41,773 nucleotides of DNA, taken from NCBI RefSeq assembly GCF_015627175.1, contig NZ_VTDQ01000020.1, forward strand, positions 1 to 41,773. The letters run 5' to 3'. The DNA is from Acinetobacter pollinis. GTDB lineage: Bacteria; Pseudomonadota; Gammaproteobacteria; Pseudomonadales; Moraxellaceae. The notes below the pieces were generated by a model that did not search any database, was not told where the DNA came from, and saw nothing but the letters and a program-made list of their open reading frames with translations. This document shows positions 1 to 9,646 of the stretch, piece by piece (position 1 is the first letter of the stretch; each line of letters starts with the position of its first letter). The position numbers were made by a program, and so were the translations under genes.

Positions 1-2
1 GT

Positions 3-1973
3 TCTGGACAAGAAATTTCAAATCAACCATTGGTAAGCGGAGACATCAGTAGCGACCCAACACAATCCGACTCTGATTGGAAATATTATGGTCGTGATGC
101 AGATGGCACACGCTACTCTCCATTAAAACAAATTAATGCAGACAATGTAAAAAATTTACAACGTGCATGGGTATATCACACAGGTGACTTACCTCCTGCG
201 GGCAAAAAAGATGTATGGGCTGCTGAGCACACACCAATTAAAGTCGGTAACGGTCTTTATGTTTGTAGTGCAACCAATAATGTTAGTCGCGTAGACCCAG
301 CAACAGGTAAAGAAGTATGGAAGTTTAAATCAAACGTTGCTTATGAAAGCATTCCATATACTGCTGCATGCCGTGGTCTCACATATTACGAATCTAAAGT
401 TATTCCTCGTGGTCAAGCCTGCCATACACGTATTGTATTAGGCACGTTAGATATGCGTTTAATTGCTTTAGATACCGAAACAGGTGAGCCATGTGCAAAC
501 TTTGGTGATCATGGTACAACAAATCTAAATACAGGTCTTGGCCATACAGTGCCAGGTTTTGTTTCAGTCACATCACCTGCAACAATTGTAGATGATACTG
601 TGATCGTAAACCATGAAGTACGTGATAACCAACGTCGTTGGGCACCATCTGGTGTAATTCGTGGCTACGATGCGGAAACAGGTAAATTCAAATGGGCATG
701 GGACATGAAACGTCCAGATGACCATAGCGAACCAAAACCTGGACAAGAATATAGTCGTGGTACACCAAACTCTTGGGCACCAATGATTAGTGATGAAAAA
801 TTAGGATTGGTTTATATTCCTATGGGTAACGCTGCTGCAGACCACTATACTGCCATGCGTAGTCCTGAAGAAGAAAAAGTAAATGCTTCATTGGTTGCTT
901 TAGATGCAAAAACTGGTGACTTGCGTTGGACTTTCCAAACTGTACATAAAGATGTTTGGGATCAAGATTTAGGCTCACAGCCAACACTGATTGATTATCC
1001 AGATGCAGATGGAAAATCTGTTCCAGCAATGTTAGTACCAACAAAACTTGGCCAAACATTCTTATTAAATCGTGAAAATGGCAAACCATTGTCACGTGTG
1101 GAAGAACGTCCTGTTCCAACAACAGGCGGTGTAAAAGATGATCCTCGTTCTCCGACACAACCTTTCTCAGTAGACATTCCACGCTTAGGTTTCCCAGATC
1201 TAAATGAAACGAAAATGTGGGGTATTTCACCAATCGATGAAATGATATGTCGTATCAAATATCGTAAAGCCAACTATCAAGGGATCGACACACCACCTAG
1301 TCTAGATAAACCATTTATCATGTACCCAGGAAATAATGGTGGTAGCGATTGGGGAAGTTACTCTTATGACAGCAATCGTGGTGTGATTATTGCGAACTGG
1401 AATAATAACCCAATGTACGGTCAGCTTATTACACGTGCACAAGCCAATAAAGATGGCTTAGAATCGATGGATGCTAAAAACTATAAACCTGTAGGTGGTA
1501 TTGGTCGACCAATGGCAGATACACCATATGGTATTGAAATTAGCGCATTCTTTAGTCCAACAGGTATGTTATGTAGCGAACCACCATACGGTATGATCAC
1601 TGCTATTGATTTACACAATAAATCAATTTTATGGCAACATCCGCTAGGTAGTGCTGAACGTAATGGTCCATTTAATATGGCGACACACATGCCTATTAAT
1701 ATTGGTACACCAAACAATGGTGGTCCAATTACTACAGCAGGAAATATTATCTTTATCGCTGCAACTACAGATAATAAAATCCGTGCATTAGACCTACGTA
1801 CAGGTAAAGAGCTATGGAGTGACACACTTCCTGCAGGTGGTCAAGCAACACCTATGACGTACTCAATTAATGGTGAACAATATCTTGTCATTATGGCAGG
1901 TGGACATCACTTCATGCGTACAGGTGTAAGTGATGCTCTCGTTGCATATAAGCTTCCAAAGAATATGCAATAA
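3..1973 (+). CDS. gcd: Membrane-bound PQQ-dependent glucose dehydrogenase, 3' part (5' end outside window)
   Basis: The quinoprotein oxidises aldose sugars such as D-glucose to gluconolactone on the periplasmic side and passes electrons to ubiquinone. The frame is open to the left edge, so the gene is truncated: 656 residues are visible, against about 800 for the family. The missing part should hold the N-terminal membrane segments. The visible part is the beta-propeller domain. It starts near the W-x-x-x-GRDADGTRYSPL motif and shows repeated propeller-blade signatures such as DPATGKEVWKF, DAKTGDLRWTF and DLRTGKELWSD, each with the W of a docking motif. HKDVWDQDLGSQP and NNGGSDWGS are typical active-site-side segments. 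A TTG at 30 is only an internal Leu codon, not a start. A strong terminator follows at about 1995. Acinetobacter is the classical source of this enzyme. I see no frameshift. Confidence 0.95.
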   Translation, partial: SGQEISNQPLVSGDISSDPTQSDSDWKYYGRDADGTRYSPLKQINADNVKNLQRAWVYHTGDLPPAGKKDVWAAEHTPIKVGNGLYVCSATNNVSRVDPATGKEVWKFKSNVAYESIPYTAACRGLTYYESKVIPRGQACHTRIVLGTLDMRLIALDTETGEPCANFGDHGTTNLNTGLGHTVPGFVSVTSPATIVDDTVIVNHEVRDNQRRWAPSGVIRGYDAETGKFKWAWDMKRPDDHSEPKPGQEYSRGTPNSWAPMISDEKLGLVYIPMGNAAADHYTAMRSPEEEKVNASLVALDAKTGDLRWTFQTVHKDVWDQDLGSQPTLIDYPDADGKSVPAMLVPTKLGQTFLLNRENGKPLSRVEERPVPTTGGVKDDPRSPTQPFSVDIPRLGFPDLNETKMWGISPIDEMICRIKYRKANYQGIDTPPSLDKPFIMYPGNNGGSDWGSYSYDSNRGVIIANWNNNPMYGQLITRAQANKDGLESMDAKNYKPVGGIGRPMADTPYGIEISAFFSPTGMLCSEPPYGMITAIDLHNKSILWQHPLGSAERNGPFNMATHMPINIGTPNNGGPITTAGNIIFIAATTDNKIRALDLRTGKELWSDTLPAGGQATPMTYSINGEQYLVIMAGGHHFMRTGVSDALVAYKLPKNMQ

Positions 1974-1990
1974 ACTTAAATAGAAGACTT

Positions 1991-2020
1991 AAAAAAACCA
2001 GCATTTATGCTGGTTTTTTA
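1991..2020 (+). terminator. Bidirectional intrinsic terminator between gcd and the antiporter gene
   Basis: A 9-bp stem AAACCAGCA / TGCTGGTTT with loop ttta is flanked by an A-run on the left and a T-run on the right. It lies 20 bases after the gcd stop and 12 bases before the stop of the convergent antiporter gene, so it can serve both. Confidence 0.9.
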
Positions 2021-2031
2021 TTTAACTTCGA

Positions 2032-3531
2032 TTAGAAATTATTTGGATTTTCCAATTTACTCATCTCAACCACTTTATTTGGATCATGTACTGCAGCAAC
2101 GCCATCTGCATCAATCACATCAATATTTTGTTCAGGATTATAAATACTAATGGTTTCATTACCTTCCGTATCTTCTCCAACAATATATTTCACGCCTGTG
2201 CGATTCATCTTATGGCATAAACGCTGATACCAACCCTTTAATCCAGTCGTTTCCTCATTAGGGTTGTGATAAAAAGCATTCATTACAGCAGGTAAGCCTA
2301 GCCCACATACCAATCCAGACATTAATACACTAATAAAAGTATAGCCAATCAGAATACTACTATAAGGACTTAATGATGGATGGTTAGCTACAGCAAGAAT
2401 CAAGGCCAGCGAAATACCACCACGTACGCCTCCCCAACTTAAAATAGTTAAACTTCCGTTATAACTGTTTTTTCTAAATGCAGGAATAAAGGCAAAAGAC
2501 AAAAAGTTTGCTGCAAATCGAGAGATATGTAGAATAATAAATGCAACCATTCCGCCTAAAATCATATCTGCATTTAAGTCTAAAATGAAAAGCTCTAAGC
2601 CAATGAGCGTAAATAGAAATGAGTTAATAATACCTTCAACTGTATGCCAAAAGTGATTAATCTCTGTCGTTTCCCGCTCGCCTAAAATTTCTTCCCATTT
2701 ATTACCTACAATTAAACCACCAATCACACAAGCAATAGGCGCTGAAGCATGTGCAAACAATGCAACTAAGTAAGAACCACAAGCCAATAATGCCGTCGTT
2801 AAAATTAATGATTCGTGCTCATGCTTACCACGTAAAAGTCGTAAAATTCCTGTACCAAATGCCCAACCAATTAAGACAGCAACAACAATTTCGTACAGTA
2901 GTGTTTCTAATGTGCCCGCCAGCGTAAAATGATTACCCTGAATTACATTTAACAATGTCATAAATACGGCAATACACATTGCATCATTAAATAATGATTC
3001 ACCTTCTAATTTAACAATAAGATGGTGCGGTGCTCTTACAGAACTTAGAACACCTTTTACCCCGATTGGATCTGTTGCACCAAGTGCCGAGCCTAAAAGT
3101 AACAACACCAATAAAGGTACAGGACTACCAATTAAAAATTGAAATCCGTATAACATACCACCAAATAATACTGCACAAAGCACTAAAGAAATGGTTGCTA
3201 AAATACCAATAGGCTTCCAGTGATTTCTTAAATCAGATATTTTAAATTTCAATGCAGAAGATGTTAAAATAAAACAGATCACACCATTAATTAAAAAATC
3301 ATAAAAATCAATATGCCTGACTGCATTTTCAATATTATGAATATTAATAGTAATAAATTGATTTCCGCTGAGTAAACTTGCACCCCACTGCAAAATAAAA
3401 ACCAATAGTGCAGAAACAATCGGAACACCAATCGCTTGAGGAAAACCCAAAATACGCTTATTAAATATCGTCGTTGCAATAGATAAGGCAAAAATTACAG
3501 TAAACACCTGTAATATAAAATAACTTCCCAT
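2032..3531 (-). CDS. CPA1-family Na+(K+)/H+ antiporter
   Basis: This is an inner-membrane cation:proton antiporter for pH and sodium homeostasis. The 499-residue protein has about 12 hydrophobic segments over residues 1-410 and a hydrophilic C-terminal tail of about 80 residues. The CPA1 core signatures are present: GATDPIGV (the unwound TM4 'TDP' element) followed by LEGESLFNDAMCIAVF, which contains the Asn-Asp pair of electroneutral exchangers. WGGVRGGISLALIL is the conserved R-containing late helix. The tail is acidic and may be regulatory. The start ATG at 3531 has AAAAGG about 11 bases upstream, a rather long spacing. Directly upstream lie an 18-bp perfect palindrome and the terminator of the preceding gene, so it is probably transcribed alone. 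NhaP is the nearest named relative; I do not assign a symbol. Confidence 0.9.
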   Translation of the reverse strand: MGSYFILQVFTVIFALSIATTIFNKRILGFPQAIGVPIVSALLVFILQWGASLLSGNQFITINIHNIENAVRHIDFYDFLINGVICFILTSSALKFKISDLRNHWKPIGILATISLVLCAVLFGGMLYGFQFLIGSPVPLLVLLLLGSALGATDPIGVKGVLSSVRAPHHLIVKLEGESLFNDAMCIAVFMTLLNVIQGNHFTLAGTLETLLYEIVVAVLIGWAFGTGILRLLRGKHEHESLILTTALLACGSYLVALFAHASAPIACVIGGLIVGNKWEEILGERETTEINHFWHTVEGIINSFLFTLIGLELFILDLNADMILGGMVAFIILHISRFAANFLSFAFIPAFRKNSYNGSLTILSWGGVRGGISLALILAVANHPSLSPYSSILIGYTFISVLMSGLVCGLGLPAVMNAFYHNPNEETTGLKGWYQRLCHKMNRTGVKYIVGEDTEGNETISIYNPEQNIDVIDADGVAAVHDPNKVVEMSKLENPNNF

Positions 3532-3574
3532 ACGTACACGTACCTTTTACTTACAACTTACATCATCATCAAAA

Positions 3575-3592
3575 TATATTCAGCTGAATATA
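3575..3592. promoter_or_regulatory. 18-bp perfect palindrome upstream of the antiporter gene
   Basis: TATATTCAGCTGAATATA is its own reverse complement. It is 44-61 bases upstream of the antiporter ATG at 3531 and overlaps where its promoter should be, so it is a candidate operator. No adjacent regulator gene was seen. Confidence 0.45.
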
Positions 3593-3593
3593 G

Positions 3594-3618
3594 AAAGGGA
3601 TATATTAAATATCCCTTT
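3594..3618 (-). terminator. Hairpin terminator after the ypfJ-type gene
   Basis: A 10-bp stem AAAGGGATAT / ATATCCCTTT with a 5-base loop starts 4 bases after the metallopeptidase stop. On the minus strand the stem ends in TTT followed by CTATATT, so the T-tract is only moderate. Confidence 0.55.
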
Positions 3619-3622
3619 AAGC

Positions 3623-4525
3623 TTAAATCGTTGTATTAAATGTATCACAATCTTGGATACTGCCAGATTTAAATCCTCGATCGAACCAATGCATTCGCTG
3701 TTCACTGGTTCCATGAGTAAAGCTATCTGGCACAACTTGACCTGTCGCACGTTTTTGCAAGTAGTCATCACCAATTTTTTCAGCAGCATCCATCGCTTGA
3801 TGAATATCACCTTCATCAAGAAATTTTACACGATCATTTGTACGTTTTGCCCATACACCAGCAAAACAATCTGCTTGCAACTCTTGCTTTACTGAAAGCT
3901 GATTCCCTACTTTTTCGCTTGATTGACGGCGCAAATTATACACTTGATCAGAAACACCCAATAAGTTTTGGACATGATGACCCACTTCATGCGCAATCAC
4001 ATAAGCCAAGGCAAAATCACCCGCCTGATCCTTTCTTGAAAATTCAGTTTGGTTACTACTTGCTGTAATTCCCATTTTATTTTTCATTTCTTGGAAAAAT
4101 GAGGTGTCTAAATAAACTTTCTGATCTGTTGGGCAATAAAATGGTCCCATTGCAGCACGTCCCGCACCACAAGCAGTCGTTGTTGAACCACTATATAAAA
4201 CTAATTTTGGATCGGTATAACGTTTTCCATTTTCCTGAAAAATCTGTGTCCATGTTTTTTCAGTATCTGCCAATACCGTTGCAGAAAATTGTTTTGCTTC
4301 AGCCTGATCTACAGTTTGATGTTCTAAAGGTTTACTTTCGCTTTGTCCCTGTTGCTGCGTCACTTGTTTAGTTACCTGATACGCCTGCTGAGGATTTACA
4401 CCAAAAAACTTCCATGCCACAAATGCAACGACTAAGCCAATAATACTAATGCCACCTGCTTTTAAACCACCACCACCTCGACGGTCTTCAACGTTGGTAC
4501 TCTCTTCTCGGTCTTTCCAGCGCAT
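3623..4525 (-). CDS. ypfJ: Neutral zinc metallopeptidase, YpfJ family
   Basis: This is a 300-residue putative membrane-anchored zinc peptidase of the family typified by E. coli YpfJ (KPN_02809 family). The cytoplasmic start MRWKDREEST is followed by a Gly-rich stretch and one transmembrane helix at about residues 23-42. The catalytic motif H-E-V-G-H-H is at 179-184, preceded by AYVIA. The conserved GPFYCP segment and C119/C131 are also present. The start ATG at 4525 has AAGGGAA at -6 and matches the family's MRW start; the longer open frame to 4618 runs into the upstream gene and is rejected. It lies 22 bases after the DUF808 gene and is probably co-transcribed with it. The natural substrate is unknown. 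Confidence 0.88.
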   Translation of the reverse strand: MRWKDREESTNVEDRRGGGGLKAGGISIIGLVVAFVAWKFFGVNPQQAYQVTKQVTQQQGQSESKPLEHQTVDQAEAKQFSATVLADTEKTWTQIFQENGKRYTDPKLVLYSGSTTTACGAGRAAMGPFYCPTDQKVYLDTSFFQEMKNKMGITASSNQTEFSRKDQAGDFALAYVIAHEVGHHVQNLLGVSDQVYNLRRQSSEKVGNQLSVKQELQADCFAGVWAKRTNDRVKFLDEGDIHQAMDAAEKIGDDYLQKRATGQVVPDSFTHGTSEQRMHWFDRGFKSGSIQDCDTFNTTI

Positions 4526-4547
4526 TTTATTCCCTTTCTTTAAAATA

Positions 4548-5459
4548 TTAAGATTTGTTAAATACTTTTTTTGCTGTTCCCACGACAATAAATACAATAA
4601 GTCCGGCAACCAGTCCAAGCGCCAAATTAATAAACATAGGCGTCGTACTGCTTAATATTGTGCCCACATTTGGAATAGAGCCCACATAATCTGCAGAGTC
4701 TTCTGTAAAATGATGTGCAGCAGGAATAGCATGGCTAATAATTCCACCGCCTACCAAGAACATTGCAATAGTTCCTACAATAGAAAGCAATTTCATTAAT
4801 TTTGGTGCAAAGCTGAGTAATAGGCCACCTACTGTTTTTTGCCATGCTTGTGTTTTATTTTTTAAATACAAACCAAAATCGTCAATTTTTACGATTAAAG
4901 CGACAAAACCATAGACACCAATCGTCATTGCAATAGAAATTAAACTCATGACAATAACTTTATCTAACAATGTCGCTTCTGCTACAGTGCCTAAGGTAAT
5001 TACAATAATCTCGGCTGATAAAATAAAATCCGTTTTAATCGCACCTTTTATTTTGTCTTTTTCGTAAGCCTCTGCATTTTTTTCCGAAAGTTCAGCCTCT
5101 GTATCATCATGCGCGTGCCCTTTCTTTTTCTGAAAAGCATGTATGACTTTCTCTATCCCTTCATAACAAAGGAATAAACCACCCACTACAAGTAGAGGAT
5201 TAATTAACCATGGGGCAAAAACACTAATTAAAAGGGCAAGAGGAACTAAAATACATTTATTAAGGAAGGAGCCTTTTGCAACGCCCCATACCACTGACAA
5301 TTCTCTGTCGGCTTTTACGCCTGTGACTTGCTGAGCATTGAGTGCTAAATCATCGCCCAATACACCTGCTGTTTTTTTTGCTGCGACTTTGCTCATTACA
5401 GCAACATCGTCTAGCGTAGATGCAATATCATCTAGCAAAAGAAGTAAGCTACCAGCCAT
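4548..5459 (-). CDS. DUF808 (YedI-type) inner-membrane protein
   Basis: This 303-residue integral membrane protein belongs to the DUF808/YedI family, whose function is unknown. The family start MAGSLLLLLDDIASTLDDVA is present, then a conserved GDDLALNAQQV segment and about seven to eight hydrophobic helices, among them ALLISVFAPWLINPLLVVGG and LSIVGTIAMFLVGGGII. A charged loop, rich in E, D and K at about residues 115-138, separates the helices. I chose the second ATG (5459) because the AAGAG sits 6 bases before it; the ATG at 5465 touches that motif. The ypfJ-type gene follows after 22 bases. No terminator lies between them, which suggests a two-gene transcript. trpS is divergent upstream. 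Confidence 0.85.
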   Translation of the reverse strand: MAGSLLLLLDDIASTLDDVAVMSKVAAKKTAGVLGDDLALNAQQVTGVKADRELSVVWGVAKGSFLNKCILVPLALLISVFAPWLINPLLVVGGLFLCYEGIEKVIHAFQKKKGHAHDDTEAELSEKNAEAYEKDKIKGAIKTDFILSAEIIVITLGTVAEATLLDKVIVMSLISIAMTIGVYGFVALIVKIDDFGLYLKNKTQAWQKTVGGLLLSFAPKLMKLLSIVGTIAMFLVGGGIISHAIPAAHHFTEDSADYVGSIPNVGTILSSTTPMFINLALGLVAGLIVFIVVGTAKKVFNKS

Positions 5460-5592
5460 TTTCATCTCTTTTTTGGTTTTTATACTTTATTTTAATCTGT
5501 TTTCTTGCTATTTAAATAGTAAATATCGCAATATCAATACAAAGCCTGTATATCAACACATAACCGTTATATCTATGATACAGCGGATCAAT

Positions 5593-5621
5593 TTATGACG
5601 TACAATATCGTAACTTAAAAT
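5593..5621 (+). promoter_or_regulatory. Candidate trpS promoter
   Basis: TTATGA, a 17-base spacer and TAAAAT lie 27 bases before the trpS start. Both hexamers deviate from consensus, so this is a weak call. The rest of the 188-base divergent region holds the promoter of the DUF808 gene, which I could not place. Confidence 0.3.
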
Positions 5622-5647
5622 TTAAATCGCTCATTTAGGATTATAGT

Positions 5648-6661
5648 ATGACAGTAGAAAATCAACGTCCAATTATTTTAACTGGGGATCGTCCAACAGG
5701 ACAGTTACATTTAGGACACTTTGTTGGTTCTTTACGCTCACGTGTAGGTTTACAAGATTCTCACCATCAACACATCTTACTTGCTGATGCACAAGCACTC
5801 ACAGACAATGCTGATAATTTTGAAAAAGTAAGAAAAAATATTATAGAAGTTGCAACAGATTACCTAGCTGTCGGCATTGATCCAACGAAAACAACGATCT
5901 GTGTACAGTCACACTTGTCTGCTTTAAATGAATTGACTATGCTTTATTTAAACTTCGTGACTGTTGCTCGTCTAGAACGCAATCCAACCATTAAATCAGA
6001 AATACAGATGCGTGGTTTTGAGCGTGATATTCCTGCTGGCTTTCTTTGCTACCCTGTAGCACAAGCGGCAGACATTACCGCATTTAAAGCCACTGTTGTG
6101 CCTGTTGGTGAAGATCAGATACCAATGATTGAACAAACCAATGAAATTATACGTCGTGTTAATAGACAAATAGGCAATGATATTCTGCCAGAGTGTAAAG
6201 CACTACTATCAAACGTTGGGCGTCTTCCAGGCTTCGATGGTAAAGCAAAAATGTCTAAATCTTTAGGTAATACGATTGTATTAAACGCAACTGATAAAGA
6301 CATTAAAAAAGCAGTGAATGCCATGTATACAGACCCAAATCATCTTCGTATTGAAGATCCAGGTCAAGTTGAAGGCAATGTTGTATTTACATATTTAGAT
6401 GCTTTTGATCCAAATAAAGAAGAGTTAGAAGACTTAAAAGCGCACTACCGTCGTGGTGGCTTAGGCGATGGCACTGTTAAAAAGCGTTTGGAAGGTATTT
6501 TAAAAGAACTTATTACACCAATTCGCGAACGCAGAAATGAGCTTTCAAAAGATCCTGACTACATTATGGATGTTCTACAAGAAGGTACAAAGAAGTGTCA
6601 GATCTTAACTCAAAGCACTCTAGATGAAATTAAATCAGGTTTAGGGATGTTTAAGTTTTAA
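5648..6661 (+). CDS. trpS: Tryptophanyl-tRNA synthetase
   Basis: This class I aminoacyl-tRNA synthetase charges tRNA-Trp in the cytoplasm. At 337 residues it is the usual length. The HIGH signature appears as HLGHF in DRPTGQLHLGHFVGSL at about residues 15-30, and the KMSKS signature is intact in GKAKMSKSLGNT at about 197-208. The ATG at 5648 is preceded by TAGGA at a 7-base spacing. A terminator hairpin follows the stop, so the gene is a single transcription unit. A candidate small RNA lies just downstream on the same strand. Confidence 0.97.
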   Translation: MTVENQRPIILTGDRPTGQLHLGHFVGSLRSRVGLQDSHHQHILLADAQALTDNADNFEKVRKNIIEVATDYLAVGIDPTKTTICVQSHLSALNELTMLYLNFVTVARLERNPTIKSEIQMRGFERDIPAGFLCYPVAQAADITAFKATVVPVGEDQIPMIEQTNEIIRRVNRQIGNDILPECKALLSNVGRLPGFDGKAKMSKSLGNTIVLNATDKDIKKAVNAMYTDPNHLRIEDPGQVEGNVVFTYLDAFDPNKEELEDLKAHYRRGGLGDGTVKKRLEGILKELITPIRERRNELSKDPDYIMDVLQEGTKKCQILTQSTLDEIKSGLGMFKF

Positions 6662-6674
6662 TAGTACAAGTGAG

Positions 6675-6706
6675 AAACGTGGGGATGTCATGTCTCGCGT
6701 TTTTAT
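6675..6706 (+). terminator. trpS terminator
   Basis: AAACGTGGGG pairs with TCTCGCGTTT (three G-U wobbles) around the 8-base loop atgtcatg, followed by TTTA. It starts 14 bases after the trpS stop. Confidence 0.65.
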
Positions 6707-6748
6707 TCATGAAACTACATACGCTGACATTTTATCACAAACAGTGAC

Positions 6749-6776
6749 TTAACTATTTGCATAAATTTTATATAAT
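6749..6776 (+). promoter_or_regulatory. Promoter of the candidate sRNA
   Basis: TTAACT, a 16-base spacer and a perfect TATAAT. It lies downstream of the trpS terminator and no protein-coding start follows on this strand, so its product should be a short non-coding RNA starting near 6783. Confidence 0.55.
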
Positions 6777-6782
6777 CATTTA

Positions 6783-6847
6783 TGCAAAGAACATAAAGTT
6801 TCGTTGTTATACGCAATGTGTCCCCAACCATTGCGTATTTTTTTGTC
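6783..6847 (+). ncRNA. Candidate small RNA between trpS and lpd (about 65 nt)
   Basis: An orphan promoter (TTAACT-16-TATAAT) is followed about 30 bases later by the intrinsic terminator ACGCAATG / CATTGCGT with a 10-base C-rich loop (tgtccccaac) and a T-run at 6838-6844. There is no open reading frame of any size, and the element has its own start and stop signals, distinct from the terminators of trpS and lpd. A. baylyi has a described sRNA, Aar, which I recall as encoded next to trpS; this could be related, but my recollection is that Aar is longer, so I give no symbol. The unpaired CCCC loop is a plausible base-pairing region. The strand and ends are inferred only from these signals. Confidence 0.5.
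6811..6845 (+). terminator. Intrinsic terminator of the candidate sRNA
   Basis: An 8-bp perfect stem ACGCAATG / CATTGCGT, with a 10-base loop, is followed by ATTTTTTT. It is oriented for plus-strand transcription. Confidence 0.75.
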
Positions 6848-6856
6848 TGTAGATTC

Positions 6857-6890
6857 ATAAAAAAAGCGACCTCTTTAAGGCCGCTTTGAG
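6857..6890 (-). terminator. Terminator of the sucAB-lpd operon
   Basis: On the minus strand AAAGCGGCCT pairs with AGGTCGCTTT (one G-U) around loop TAAAG, followed by a run of seven T. It starts 13 bases after the lpd stop and marks the end of the operon at lpd. Confidence 0.85.
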
Positions 6891-6902
6891 GTTTTAATAA
6901 CT

Positions 6903-8396
<1,494 letters not shown>

Positions 8397-8404
8397 TTAA
8401 AAAA

Positions 8405-9628
8405 TTAAAGATCGAGAATTAGTTTTGCTGGCTCTTCTAAAAGCTCTTTCACTGTTACTAAGAATCCAACAGCCTCTTTACCATCGATCATACGATGATC
8501 GTAAGACAAAGCAAGATACATCATCGGTAAAATAACCACTTCACCATTGACAGCCATTGGGCGCTCTTGAATCTTGTGCATACCTAAAATACCAGTTTGT
8601 GGCTGGTTCAAAATAGGTGTAGAAAGCAATGAACCAAATGTTCCACCATTCGTAATCGTAAATGTTCCACCGCTCATTTCTTCAATAGACAATTTACCAT
8701 CACGTGCTTTTTCAGCGTATCCACGAATGCCCGCTTCAACTTCTGCATAACTCAATCTATCTGTATCACGTAAGACTGGCACAACCAAGCCACGCTCAGA
8801 TGAAACTGCAACGCCAATATCGTAATAACCATGATAGACAATATCATCGCCATCTATAGATGCATTCACTGCAGGATAGCGTTTTAATGCTTCAGTTACC
8901 GCTTTTACAAAGAACGACATAAAGCCTAGACGTGCACCATGACGTTTTTCGAAAAGATCTTTATATTGCTGACGAATATCCATAATTGGCTTCATGTTGA
9001 CTTCATTAAATGTTGTCAACATCGCAGTTTCTTGTGTTGCAGAAAGTAATCTTTCAGCCACACGTTTTCTTAAACGTGTCATTGGTACACGTTTTTCAAT
9101 ACGCTCACCTACAGCCATGCTTAATGGAGCGACTTGAGGAGATACTGGTGCAGATGTTGGCTTACTTTGATGATTAACAACATCTTCTTTTGTAATACGA
9201 CCACCACGACCAGTACCTTGTACTTCTTCAGCCGAAATACCTGTTTCTGTTAAAGCCTTACGCACAGAGGGTGCCTGATGCTGTACTTGTTCACGCTCAA
9301 CAATAGCAGATGCACCTGCTTCTGTTTTTGAAGAAGCAACTTCTACACTTTCTTTAACTTCAGAAGACTGTGTCGATACAGCGGGTGCCGAACCCTCTTC
9401 AAACTGTGCAATCACTTCATTTGAAAGTACTGTATCACCTTCATTTTTAGCAATTGAGACCAAACTACCATCTGCAGGAGCAACAACTTCTAGCACCACT
9501 TTATCTGTTTCAATATCACAAATCACTTCATCACGTGATACTGTTTCACCTACTTGCTTGTGCCAAGTAGCAATTGTTCCATCTGCTACTGACTCTGGAA
9601 ATACGGGTGCCTTAATTTCGGTTGCCAT
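8405..9628 (-). CDS. sucB: Dihydrolipoamide succinyltransferase (E2 of 2-oxoglutarate dehydrogenase)
   Basis: This is the core component that transfers succinyl from the lipoyl arm to CoA. The 407-residue protein has a lipoyl domain (residues 1-75, with the lipoylated Lys in the ETDKVVLEV motif), a linker rich in Ser, Ala, Glu and Val, and a peripheral-subunit binding domain around [17 protein letters not shown]...[11 protein letters not shown]. The catalytic domain ends with the active-site motif [17 protein letters not shown] chose ATG 9628 because it gives the usual MATEIKAP start. An ATG 9 bases upstream (9637) lies only 2 bases from the AGGAG and is less likely, though not excluded. The gene is 18 bases from sucA and part of sucA-sucB-lpd. 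Confidence 0.96.
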   Translation of the reverse strand: MATEIKAPVFPESVADGTIATWHKQVGETVSRDEVICDIETDKVVLEVVAPADGSLVSIAKNEGDTVLSNEVIAQFEEGSAPAVSTQSSEVKESVEVASSKTEAGASAIVEREQVQHQAPSVRKALTETGISAEEVQGTGRGGRITKEDVVNHQSKPTSAPVSPQVAPLSMAVGERIEKRVPMTRLRKRVAERLLSATQETAMLTTFNEVNMKPIMDIRQQYKDLFEKRHGARLGFMSFFVKAVTEALKRYPAVNASIDGDDIVYHGYYDIGVAVSSERGLVVPVLRDTDRLSYAEVEAGIRGYAEKARDGKLSIEEMSGGTFTITNGGTFGSLLSTPILNQPQTGILGMHKIQERPMAVNGEVVILPMMYLALSYDHRMIDGKEAVGFLVTVKELLEEPAKLILDL

Positions 9629-9646
9629 TTCTATCATTTCTCCTGA

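Noticed and set aside
820..1233. Open frame of 137 codons antisense to gcd
   Set aside because: Shadow of the gcd coding sequence; leucine/histidine-rich composition typical of antisense frames.
4526..4618. N-terminal extension of the YpfJ-type peptidase
   Set aside because: The extra 31 codons overlap the DUF808 3' end, and the true ATG at 4525 has a good ribosome-binding site and the family start.
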